A stretch of 64,000 nucleotides of DNA from Rhodanobacter denitrificans (lineage in GTDB: Bacteria; Pseudomonadota; Gammaproteobacteria; Xanthomonadales; Rhodanobacteraceae). The translations under genes and the position numbers were made by a program. The notes under the pieces were generated by a model. That model saw only the letters and a list, made by a program, of their open reading frames with translations, did no database searches and had not been told where the DNA came from. This document shows, one piece after another, positions 11,838 through 19,449 of the stretch (positions within the stretch are counted from its first letter, which is position 1; every line of letters starts with the position of its first letter). The DNA is taken from NCBI GenBank assembly GCA_003241385.1, contig QFPO01000020.1:1-64000 (forward strand), in the 5' to 3' direction.

Positions 11838-11891
11838 GCCGGGTCGCGACGAACGCGGCGCGATCGCCGCCGGGGTCGCGTCGCCGATCGC

Positions 11892-12572
11892 TCAATGCGT
11901 CGCGCCGCCGGCGACGCGCAGGTCCTCGCGCGTCGACGCCGCGCAGGCGATCGCCGCGGCGATGCCCTCGACCATCGTCTCCAGCGCCATGCTCGGCTGG
12001 CCCGGCCGGCCGGCGGTCTGCACCGGCAGCCACGGCACGTGGACGAAACCGCCGCGTGCGGCCGGATGCCGTGTCGCGAGCAGATGCGCGAGCACGAAGA
12101 AGACCTGGTTGCAGACGTAGCTGCCGGCGCTCAGCGACAGCGCGGCCGGAATCCCGCGCGTCTGCAGGTCGGCGACGATCGCCTTGACCGGCAGCGTCGA
12201 GAAATAGGCCGGCGGCGCATCGGCGATCACCGGCCGATCGACGGGCTGCGCGCCGTCGTTGTCGGCGATGCGCGCGTCGACCAGGTTGATCGCGACGCGC
12301 TCGAACGAGAGCTCGGCGCGGCCGCCGGCCTGGCCGAGCGCGATCACCAGGTCCGGCCGGTGCCGGTCGAGCAGGTCGCGCAGCAGCGGTTCGGTGCGCG
12401 CGAACGCGACCGGCAGCGTCGCGCCGACGACGCGGCGGCCGTCGATGCGGCGGCCGTCGAGCCGTTCGACGATCGCCTGCGACGGATTGACCGTCGCGCC
12501 TTCGAACGCCTCGAAGCCGGTCAGCAGCACGCGCGTCGACGGCGTCGCGGCACTCTTGCGTCGTGTCGTCAT
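11892..12572 (-). CDS. pcp: Pyroglutamyl-peptidase I (peptidase C15)
   Basis: This cytoplasmic cysteine peptidase removes N-terminal 5-oxoproline from peptides. The 226-residue protein has the family triad E91 (SFERVAIN), C154 (SAGSYVCNQ) and H178 (GGFVHVPWLP), with LTGFEAFEGATVNPS at residues 17-31. Its ATG overlaps the stop of the DUF979 membrane gene (ATGA), so it is the last gene of a three-gene operon. The link to two membrane proteins suggests joint uptake and metabolism of pyroglutamate compounds. Confidence 0.94.
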   Translation of the reverse strand: MTTRRKSAATPSTRVLLTGFEAFEGATVNPSQAIVERLDGRRIDGRRVVGATLPVAFARTEPLLRDLLDRHRPDLVIALGQAGGRAELSFERVAINLVDARIADNDGAQPVDRPVIADAPPAYFSTLPVKAIVADLQTRGIPAALSLSAGSYVCNQVFFVLAHLLATRHPAARGGFVHVPWLPVQTAGRPGQPSMALETMVEGIAAAIACAASTREDLRVAGGATH

Positions 12573-13540
12573 GAAAACACCAGCCAGGCCATCAGCGCCA
12601 CGTTGAAGACCAGCAGCGGCAGCGCGGTACCGGCCTGCGCGCGGATCACCGCGTGCTGGTCCGGCAGTTCGAGCAGCACCGCCGGCACGATGTTGAAGTT
12701 GGCGGCCATCGGCGTCAGCAGGGTGCCGCAGTAGCCGGTCAGCATGCCGACCGCGCCGAGGATCGCCGGGTCGGCGCCGTGCTGGCGGATCAGCAGCGGC
12801 AGGCCGATGCCGGCCATCATGACCGGAAACGCCGCGAACGCATTGCCCATGACGACCGTGAAGAACACCATGCCGAGCGCGAACGCGAGCAGGCAGGCGT
12901 AGCGGTTGTCGGTCGGGATCACGCGGCCGATCAGGTCGGCGACGGCGCCGCCGACGCCGGTCGCGGCGAATACGCCGCCGAGCGTCGCCAGCACCATCGG
13001 CAGCAGCACGGCCCAGCCGAGCGCGTCGATCAGGCGCCGGCCCTCGCCGAGCGCCTGCAGCGGCGCGGCGCGCGTCACGCGCAGCGCAGCGGCCAGCGCG
13101 ATCAGGCTCGCGATCGCCAGCGCGCTCAGCGTCAGCGCTTTCGGATCGAGCAGCGGACGCCCGTTCCAGCTCAGATGGCCGCCGCCGAAGAACAGCAGCA
13201 GCGTCAGCAGCGGGATCGACAGCGCCGGCCAGAACAGCCGGTTGCCGAGCCGGTCGGCCCGGAGGCGGCGCTGCGCGGCGGCCTCGGCGCTGTCGGGCTC
13301 GCCGGCGAGGCGGCCGCCGGCCGCGAGCAGGCCCAGTGCGATCACGCCGGCACCGGCCGCCTGCGCCGGCCAGGCCGAACCCGCGCGTGCGGCGGCGAGG
13401 ATCGCGTCGCCGAACGCGAACGGCAGGCCGAGGATCAGCCAGAACGCCGCCATCGCGTAGCGCCGCTCGCGCAGGTTGTAGACCGCGGTGCAGGCCAGCA
13501 GCACGGCGATCAGCGCATAGAGATACTCAATCCGCAGCAT
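12569..13540 (-). CDS. DUF979 membrane protein, probable 5-oxoproline transporter subunit
   Basis: This is a 323-residue polytopic membrane protein with about nine or ten hydrophobic segments. It matches the DUF979 type (N-terminus LRIEYLYALIAVLLACTAVYNL; NAFAAFPVMMAGIGLPLL in the middle). DUF979 and DUF969 proteins occur as pairs and are repeatedly found beside pcp and 5-oxoprolinase genes. On that basis they are regarded as a two-part 5-oxoproline transporter. It overlaps the DUF969 gene upstream by 14 bases and pcp downstream by 4. Confidence 0.75.
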   Translation of the reverse strand: MLRIEYLYALIAVLLACTAVYNLRERRYAMAAFWLILGLPFAFGDAILAAARAGSAWPAQAAGAGVIALGLLAAGGRLAGEPDSAEAAAQRRLRADRLGNRLFWPALSIPLLTLLLFFGGGHLSWNGRPLLDPKALTLSALAIASLIALAAALRVTRAAPLQALGEGRRLIDALGWAVLLPMVLATLGGVFAATGVGGAVADLIGRVIPTDNRYACLLAFALGMVFFTVVMGNAFAAFPVMMAGIGLPLLIRQHGADPAILGAVGMLTGYCGTLLTPMAANFNIVPAVLLELPDQHAVIRAQAGTALPLLVFNVALMAWLVFS

Positions 13541-14243
13541 CGGGCGCTCCGGCCGACTGCCGGCCGCGGCGCAAGGCGCGGCGGAACAGCCACAGCCGCG
13601 TTGCGTGGATCGCGAATGCGGCCACCGCGGTCGGCAGCGCCCACAGCGCGATCGTCAGCGGTTCGAGCACGATGCCGTTGCGCGCGAAGAAGCCCTGGAT
13701 CAGCAGCACCGCGCCGATCGCGACGAACACGTCCTCGCCGAAGAACAGGCCGACATTGTCGGTCGCGGCCGTCGTCGCGCGGACGCGGTCGCGCTCGGCC
13801 GGCGAGAGCGGGCCCAGTTCGCGCTCGGCCGCGGCCTCGCTCATCGGCGCGGCCAGCGGCCGCACGGTCTGGGCGTGGCCGGCGACGTGGGTCAGGCCGG
13901 CCATGCTGGTCAGCTGGCGCACCGCCAGGTAGGCGATCTGGAAACGCGACAGATTCATGCCGCGAAAGCCGGCGATCCAGTCGCGTGCGCGCTCGCGCAG
14001 CCCGTAGCGCTCGAGCAGGCCGATCGCCGGCAGCGTCAGCAGGAACATCAGCAGCGCACGGTTCTCGACGAAGGCGGTGCCGAGCACGCCGAGCAGCTCG
14101 CCCGGTCCGAGGCCGGCGGCCAGGCCGCTGACGAGGCCGGCGATCACGACGACCAGGACCGGATTGCGGCGCAGCGCGAACCCGGCGACGACGACGGCGA
14201 TGCCGAGCAGCGGCCAGTAGTTGACGACGGACGATTCGGGCAC
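13527..14243 (-). CDS. DUF969 membrane protein, probable 5-oxoproline transporter subunit
   Basis: This is a 238-residue membrane protein beginning VNYWPLLGIAVVVAGFALRRNPV, characteristic of DUF969. It contains LAVRQLTSMAGLTHVAGHAQTVRPL near its centre. It is first in the DUF969-DUF979-pcp operon. The start is a GTG at 14243; no ATG is better placed. The transport role is inferred from gene pairing rather than from a substrate motif. Confidence 0.75.
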   Translation of the reverse strand: MPESSVVNYWPLLGIAVVVAGFALRRNPVLVVVIAGLVSGLAAGLGPGELLGVLGTAFVENRALLMFLLTLPAIGLLERYGLRERARDWIAGFRGMNLSRFQIAYLAVRQLTSMAGLTHVAGHAQTVRPLAAPMSEAAAERELGPLSPAERDRVRATTAATDNVGLFFGEDVFVAIGAVLLIQGFFARNGIVLEPLTIALWALPTAVAAFAIHATRLWLFRRALRRGRQSAGAPDAAD

Positions 14244-14317
14244 GCGCGGCTCCGGTGCGGCGGTCGCGGCATCCTAGCAGCGGATGCCGCCGCGCCGCAC
14301 GGTCGCGGCGCCGTCGA

Positions 14318-15781
14318 TCAGACGGTCAGGCCGAGCGCCTGCGCGACGCCGGCGCCGTAGGCCGGGTCGGCCTTCGCGAAGTGCGCGATCTGGCGGCGCT
14401 GGATCGCCTCGGGCACGCTGCCGATCGACGCGGCGATGTTCGCGAACAGGCGCGCCTTCTCGTCGGCCGTGAACAGCCGGAACAAGGCGCCGGGCTGGCT
14501 GTAGTAGTCGGTGTCCTCGCGATGGTCGTAGCGCGCGACGGCGCCGCCGAAGGCCTCGGCCAGCGGCGGCTCGGCCGCCGCCGGATCGTCGACCGGACCG
14601 CCGAACGAGTTGGGCTGGTAGTTCGGCACCGCCGCGCCGTTCGGCAGCAGTCCGCCGTTGTCGTCGCCGCGCATCAGGCCGTCGCGGTGCGGCGCGTGAT
14701 ACGGGCAGCGCGGCCGGTTGACCGGCAGCTGGTCGTGGTTGATGCCGAGACGATAGCGGTGCGTGTCGCCGTACGAGAACAGCCGACCCTGCAGCATGCG
14801 GTCCGGGGAATAGCCGATACCCGGCACGACGTTGGCCGGATTGAACGCGCTCTGCTCGACCTCGGCGAAGTAGTTCTCGGGATTGCGATCGAGCTCGAGG
14901 ATGCCGACGTCGATCAGCGGGTAGTCGCCGTGCGGCCAGACCTTGGTCAGATCGAACGGATTGAACCGGTAGGTGGTCGCGTCGGCCTCCGGCATGATCT
15001 GCACGGCCATGCGCCAGCGCGGATAGTCGCCGCGTTCGATCGCCTCGAACAGGTCGCGCTGCGAGCTCTCACGGTCGGCCGCGACGACCTGGGCGGCTTC
15101 GGCATCGGTCAGGTTCGCGATGCCCTGCATCGACTTGAAGTGGAACTTGACCCAGTAGCGTTCGCCGGCCGCATTGACGAACGAGAACGTGTGCGAGCCG
15201 AACCCGTGCTGCTGGCGCAGATTGGCCGGGATGCCGCGGTCGCTCATCAGGATCGTGACCTGGTGCAGCGACTCGGGATGCAGCGACCAGAAGTCCCAGG
15301 CCGCCGTCGGATTGCGCAGGTTCGTGCGCGGATCGCGCTTCTGCGTGTGGATGAAGTCCGGGAACTTCAGCGGATCGCGGATGAAGAACACCGGCGTGTT
15401 GTTGCCGACCAGGTCCCAGTTGCCGTCCTCGGTGTAGAACTTGATCGCGAAGCCACGCACGTCGCGCTCGGCGTCGGCGGCGCCGCGCTCGCCGGCCACG
15501 GTCGAGAAGCGCAGGAACAGCGGTGTCCGCTTGCCGATCTCGGCGAACAGCCGGGCCTTGGTGTAGCGCGTGATGTCGTGGGTGATCGTCAGCGTGCCGT
15601 ACGCGGCCGAGCCCTTGGCGTGGACGACGCGTTCGGGAATGCGCTCGCGGTCGAAATGGGCGAGCTTCTCGATCAGCCAGAAATCCTGCATGACGACCGG
15701 GCCGCGGCGGCCGGCGGTCTCGCTGTTCTGGTTGTCGGCGACCGGACGGCCGGCGGCGGTGGTCATCGGGGTCTTGCTCAT
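14318..15781 (-). CDS. katA: Monofunctional haem catalase (small-subunit type)
   Basis: This enzyme dismutates hydrogen peroxide in the cytoplasm. The 487-residue protein has the distal active site around H54 (RVVHAKGSAAYG) and N127/N128 (VGNNTPVFFIRDP). The proximal haem ligand is Y337 in RLFSYGDTHRYRLG. Length fits small-subunit, clade 3-like catalases. MSKTPMTT is taken as the start; an ATG five codons later is possible. A short palindrome at 15850-15866 lies in its upstream region and may be a regulator site. Confidence 0.95.
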   Translation of the reverse strand: MSKTPMTTAAGRPVADNQNSETAGRRGPVVMQDFWLIEKLAHFDRERIPERVVHAKGSAAYGTLTITHDITRYTKARLFAEIGKRTPLFLRFSTVAGERGAADAERDVRGFAIKFYTEDGNWDLVGNNTPVFFIRDPLKFPDFIHTQKRDPRTNLRNPTAAWDFWSLHPESLHQVTILMSDRGIPANLRQQHGFGSHTFSFVNAAGERYWVKFHFKSMQGIANLTDAEAAQVVAADRESSQRDLFEAIERGDYPRWRMAVQIMPEADATTYRFNPFDLTKVWPHGDYPLIDVGILELDRNPENYFAEVEQSAFNPANVVPGIGYSPDRMLQGRLFSYGDTHRYRLGINHDQLPVNRPRCPYHAPHRDGLMRGDDNGGLLPNGAAVPNYQPNSFGGPVDDPAAAEPPLAEAFGGAVARYDHREDTDYYSQPGALFRLFTADEKARLFANIAASIGSVPEAIQRRQIAHFAKADPAYGAGVAQALGLTV

Positions 15782-15849
15782 GCGTGCGCTCCGGCTGGCT
15801 GGGATGCCGGGCACTCTAGAAGCCGGGCGCGATCGCGTGAAATTCTTTT

Positions 15850-15866
15850 TATCGAAGCGATCGATA
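15850..15866. promoter_or_regulatory. Palindrome upstream of catalase
   Basis: TATCGA-N5-TCGATA is a perfect inverted repeat centred about 77 bases before the catalase start. It sits in an AT-richer patch (AATTCTTTTT precedes it). It may be an operator or part of an OxyR-type site, although spacing does not match the four-part ATAG/CTAT OxyR consensus. Inferred from position and symmetry only. Confidence 0.35.
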
Positions 15867-15980
15867 GTTCTGGTCGATCGTGGCGGTGGCAGCGCACCGG
15901 GGACTCGTACCGGTGCGCTTCGGCGCGCCACGCCGCATGCCGCCGACGCAGTCGCCGCGAGCCGTCTCAGAGCGCGACGC

Positions 15981-18125
15981 TCATCCCGGTGCCTGCTGCG
16001 TGGGCTCGGCCTGCACCGGCTGTGCGCGGATCGCGGCCTCGAAATGCGGGTACAGGAAACGGTTCCCGTACGCGCTGAGATGGTCGCCGTCGAAGAACAG
16101 CGGCCGGCCGTCGCGCAGCGCCGGACAGAGCGTCGGCTCGCACAGCAGCGGGAACGGATCCCAGACCCGCACCGACGGCAGCTGCGCGACGATGCGCGCA
16201 TAGCTGTCGAGCACCGGCTGCCGGTAGCGCTCGAGCATCTCGCGCGATTCGGCCATGCCGCCACGACAGACCGGGTTGCCGGCATTGAAGAAATCGGCGC
16301 AGCGGAACGGCGAGACCTTCAGCAGCGGCTTGGGCGCCTCGAACACGATCTGCACGCCGCGCGAGACGACCGGCTCGAGCAGGGCCACCAGGGCCTGCTC
16401 GGCCTCGCGGCGAGCGTGCAGATAGCCCGGGCCGATCATCGTCTGCCACGCGGCCTGCTCGTTCTCCGGTCCCACCGCGGTGCTCAGGCGCGTCAGGCGC
16501 AGCGCCGCGAGAAACAGCACGTCACCCGGCTTCGCACGGGCGAGGATGTCGTCGATCGCGGTCTTGCCCTGCGCCGGACATGAGCCGGTCTCGCGATGCG
16601 GCTGCAGGCTGGCGAACGTGCAGCCGATGTTCGGATAGAGCCGGACGGTCGAGCCGGTGCGCACGACGTGCTCGCTCAGCATCGCCGAGTACGAGATCGT
16701 GTGCGAGTCGCCGATCGCGAAGATCGTGCGGTCCGACGCCGGCTGGTTCGGACAGCCGCGCCGCGTCAGGATCCAGACCGGCGCCGGGTTGGCGCTGTCG
16801 TCCTCGAGGTCGAGCGCGCAGCCGGGCCGGTCGTCGACGGCCCAGGTGTAGCCGGTGTACCAGTCGTGCGCGTGGCGGCTGACCGTGCTCAACGAGAACT
16901 GCGGGCGCAGGCCGGTGACACGGTCCGACAGCCACCAGGCCGAGACGATCATCGTCAGGCCGGCCACGATGATGCCCGGGCGCGGCCAGCGGCGCAGCCA
17001 GGCCGCATAGCGGAACGGCCGCTCGATCAGCCGGTACGACAGTTCGGCCGCCACGAACGTCGCTGCGATCCCCGCGATCAGCTGGTTCGGCGTCTCCAGG
17101 CCCAGCGTCCAGCGCAGCAGCACGAAGATCGGCCAGTGCCACAGATACAGCGAGTACGAGCGCTTGCCGACGTAGACCATCGGCGCGCTCGCGAGCAGGC
17201 GGCGCAGCACCGAGCCGCTGCCGGCCACGTGCAGGCAGCCGAGCAGACCGAGCGTCGCCGCGACCGGCAGCAGCGCGCCCGGAAACGCGAACGAGGCCGG
17301 CTTGGAGACGATCAGGCCCGCGACCAGCAGCGCCAGCGACGCCCAGGCGCCGAGCGTCGTCGCATGCCGCACGATCGTCGCGACCGGCGCGGTCGCCGAT
17401 GGCGTCCGATGCAGGCACTGGAACAGCAGCACGCCGGCGGCCAGTTCCCAGAAGCGCGTCGTCGTCAGATAGAAGCCGGCCGCCGGATTGGCGCTCGCCA
17501 GATGGCGCGCGTGCAGCAGCGAGGCCAGCGCCGCCAGCGCGAACACGCCGATGCAGACCGCGCGCCGGCGACCGCCGCGGGTCCAGACGAAGAACAGCAG
17601 CGGAAACAGCAGATAGAACTGTTCCTCGACGCCGAGCGACCAGGTGTGCGTGTACGGGTTGTACTCCGCCAGCGTCGAGAAGTAGCTCTCGGTGTGGTGG
17701 GCGAGGAACAGGTTGCTGATGCCGAAGAACGCGCGCAGCCCGGTCGTCTCGACCGCCGTGCTGAGCCAGGCCGTCGGCACGAACAGCATGCAGAGAAAGC
17801 CGGTCACCAGCAGACAGGCGATCAGCGCCGGCGCGATGCGCTGGATGCGGCGTGCGTAGAAGTACGCGAGAAAGCCGCCGAGTCCGCCGCTCCACTGGCT
17901 GACCGAGGCGCTGACGACGAAACCGGAGATCACGAAGAATACGTCGACGCCGGCGAAGCCGCCGGGCAGCCAGGTCTTGTGCAGGTGGTAGACGATCACC
18001 GCGAGCACGGCGACCGCGCGCAGGCCGTCGATGTGCGGCACGTAAGGTGCCGCGACCGGATGGCCGCCGCGCGGTAGCGAACCGGCCGCCGCGGCGTCGG
18101 CGGGCAACGGCAGCGCGGCGCTCAT
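15981..18125 (-). CDS. OafA-type membrane acyltransferase with SGNH domain
   Basis: This 714-residue protein probably O-acetylates a cell-surface glycan. Residues about 40-390 form the acyltransferase-3 membrane domain, with YVPHIDGLRAVAVLAVIVYH at the start, FAGVDVFFVISGF and SLGVEEQFYL. After a last membrane helix, the periplasmic C-terminus is an SGNH-type domain with FAIGDSHTISY (nucleophile Ser) and a closing DGDHLSAYG (catalytic Asp/His). MSAALPLP at 18125 is the chosen start. It lies beside a second acyltransferase-3 gene on the same strand, 92 bases away. Confidence 0.85.
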   Translation of the reverse strand: MSAALPLPADAAAAGSLPRGGHPVAAPYVPHIDGLRAVAVLAVIVYHLHKTWLPGGFAGVDVFFVISGFVVSASVSQWSGGLGGFLAYFYARRIQRIAPALIACLLVTGFLCMLFVPTAWLSTAVETTGLRAFFGISNLFLAHHTESYFSTLAEYNPYTHTWSLGVEEQFYLLFPLLFFVWTRGGRRRAVCIGVFALAALASLLHARHLASANPAAGFYLTTTRFWELAAGVLLFQCLHRTPSATAPVATIVRHATTLGAWASLALLVAGLIVSKPASFAFPGALLPVAATLGLLGCLHVAGSGSVLRRLLASAPMVYVGKRSYSLYLWHWPIFVLLRWTLGLETPNQLIAGIAATFVAAELSYRLIERPFRYAAWLRRWPRPGIIVAGLTMIVSAWWLSDRVTGLRPQFSLSTVSRHAHDWYTGYTWAVDDRPGCALDLEDDSANPAPVWILTRRGCPNQPASDRTIFAIGDSHTISYSAMLSEHVVRTGSTVRLYPNIGCTFASLQPHRETGSCPAQGKTAIDDILARAKPGDVLFLAALRLTRLSTAVGPENEQAAWQTMIGPGYLHARREAEQALVALLEPVVSRGVQIVFEAPKPLLKVSPFRCADFFNAGNPVCRGGMAESREMLERYRQPVLDSYARIVAQLPSVRVWDPFPLLCEPTLCPALRDGRPLFFDGDHLSAYGNRFLYPHFEAAIRAQPVQAEPTQQAPG

Positions 18126-18217
18126 CGGCGCCCCGGGCCGGCGTGGAGCGGAGCAGGGCCGGGCGTCGTGCCGGCCGGTCGGAAACAGGTGTCGCGCAGG
18201 TCCATGCGGGGCGTGTC

Positions 18218-19447
18218 TCAAGATCGCGAAACGGGCGAGCCGGCGATGATCCCATCAAGACTCGGTGCGGTGCCAGCGGTCCGGTCCGGCGCCTCGCCGC
18301 GGCGCAGGCGGGCGCGCCAGCGCCGGTTGATCGGGTCCGACCAGGCGCGTGCCAGCAGCGCGCCGAGCGCCCAGGCCGCCAGCACGGTCGGCAGGTGCCA
18401 GAGGAAACCCCAGTACATGCCCGCACCGACGGCCTGGTGGATCGCGACGACCGCGAACACGACGAACATGTGCGTCAGATAGATCTCGTAGCTGCGCCGG
18501 CCCATCGCCTGCAGCCAGCCGACGCCGCGCACCGGCCGGACCGGGCCGGCCTGCGCCTCCCACGACAGCGCGAGCAGCAGCAGCGCCGTCGACAGCGTCA
18601 GCACCAGCAGGTAGCCGTCGCGCAGCAGCGGCCACAGCCGGTACGCGAACAGCAGCGCGACGGCCAGACCGGCGCTGCCGACCAGCGCGAGTGCGACCGT
18701 CAGCGCGCGCGGCGCGCGCGGCCAGCGCGCCGCCGCCAGCGCGGCGAGGATGCCGGCCGCGATCGCGGCCATGCCGGGCAGGTAGGCCTTCTCCTGCCAG
18801 ATGTCGTTGCCGGCCAGCGCGGCGCGCGTCCACGGCAGCGACAGCGCCAGCACGACCAGCACGGCGACCAGCAGCGCCTGCCGGCGCAGCAGCAGGCACA
18901 GCAGCGGAAAGCCGAGGTAGAACGCCTCCTCGATCGACAGCGACCACAGCACGTCCCAGCCGCCGGGCAGGTAGCCGGTCCGGCCTTCGTACCAGTTGAG
19001 GTGCAGGCCGGCGACCGCGAGCAGCGCGCGGCCGAGCGACTGTCCTTCGCGATCGATCACGTGATACGGCACGCCGGCCAGATGCAGCAGGCTGAGGATC
19101 GCCACGACCAGGGCCAGCGACGGCAGGATGCGCGCGGCGCGCAGCGCATAGAACCGGCGCGGCTCGATCGCCGCGAGGCTGCCCCAGCGCGCGATCGCAT
19201 TGCCGGCGATCAGGAAGCCGGAGATCACGAAGAACACGAACACGCCTTCGTAGCCGTCGTACATCAGCGTGGTCAGGAACCGGCGCGGCAGGAAGGTTTC
19301 GAGCCAGCCGTCGCGCAGCGGGATGCGCAGCGACAGGTGATGCACGACGACCAGCAGGATCGACAGCCCGCGCAGCAGATCCACGCCGTCGAGGCGGCCG
19401 ACGGCGCCGTGCGGTGCCGCCGGCGGTCCGATCGAGACGGCGCTCAT
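18218..19447 (-). CDS. Acyltransferase family 3 membrane protein
   Basis: This 409-residue integral membrane acyltransferase lacks an SGNH domain. It starts with RLDGVDLLRGLSILLVVVHH, followed by YEGVFVFFVISGFLI and SLSIEEAFYLGFPLL, the three diagnostic segments. About ten transmembrane helices follow. The likely role is acylation of a surface polysaccharide or lipid; the acceptor is unknown. Its start lies two bases after the mutS stop, so it is probably translated from the same message, an unusual partner for mutS. Confidence 0.82.
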   Translation of the reverse strand: MSAVSIGPPAAPHGAVGRLDGVDLLRGLSILLVVVHHLSLRIPLRDGWLETFLPRRFLTTLMYDGYEGVFVFFVISGFLIAGNAIARWGSLAAIEPRRFYALRAARILPSLALVVAILSLLHLAGVPYHVIDREGQSLGRALLAVAGLHLNWYEGRTGYLPGGWDVLWSLSIEEAFYLGFPLLCLLLRRQALLVAVLVVLALSLPWTRAALAGNDIWQEKAYLPGMAAIAAGILAALAAARWPRAPRALTVALALVGSAGLAVALLFAYRLWPLLRDGYLLVLTLSTALLLLALSWEAQAGPVRPVRGVGWLQAMGRRSYEIYLTHMFVVFAVVAIHQAVGAGMYWGFLWHLPTVLAAWALGALLARAWSDPINRRWRARLRRGEAPDRTAGTAPSLDGIIAGSPVSRS

Positions 19448-19449
19448 CG

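Noticed and set aside
14255..16078. 607-codon frame antisense to catalase
   Set aside because: Composition and repeats follow catalase codons; no recognisable protein.
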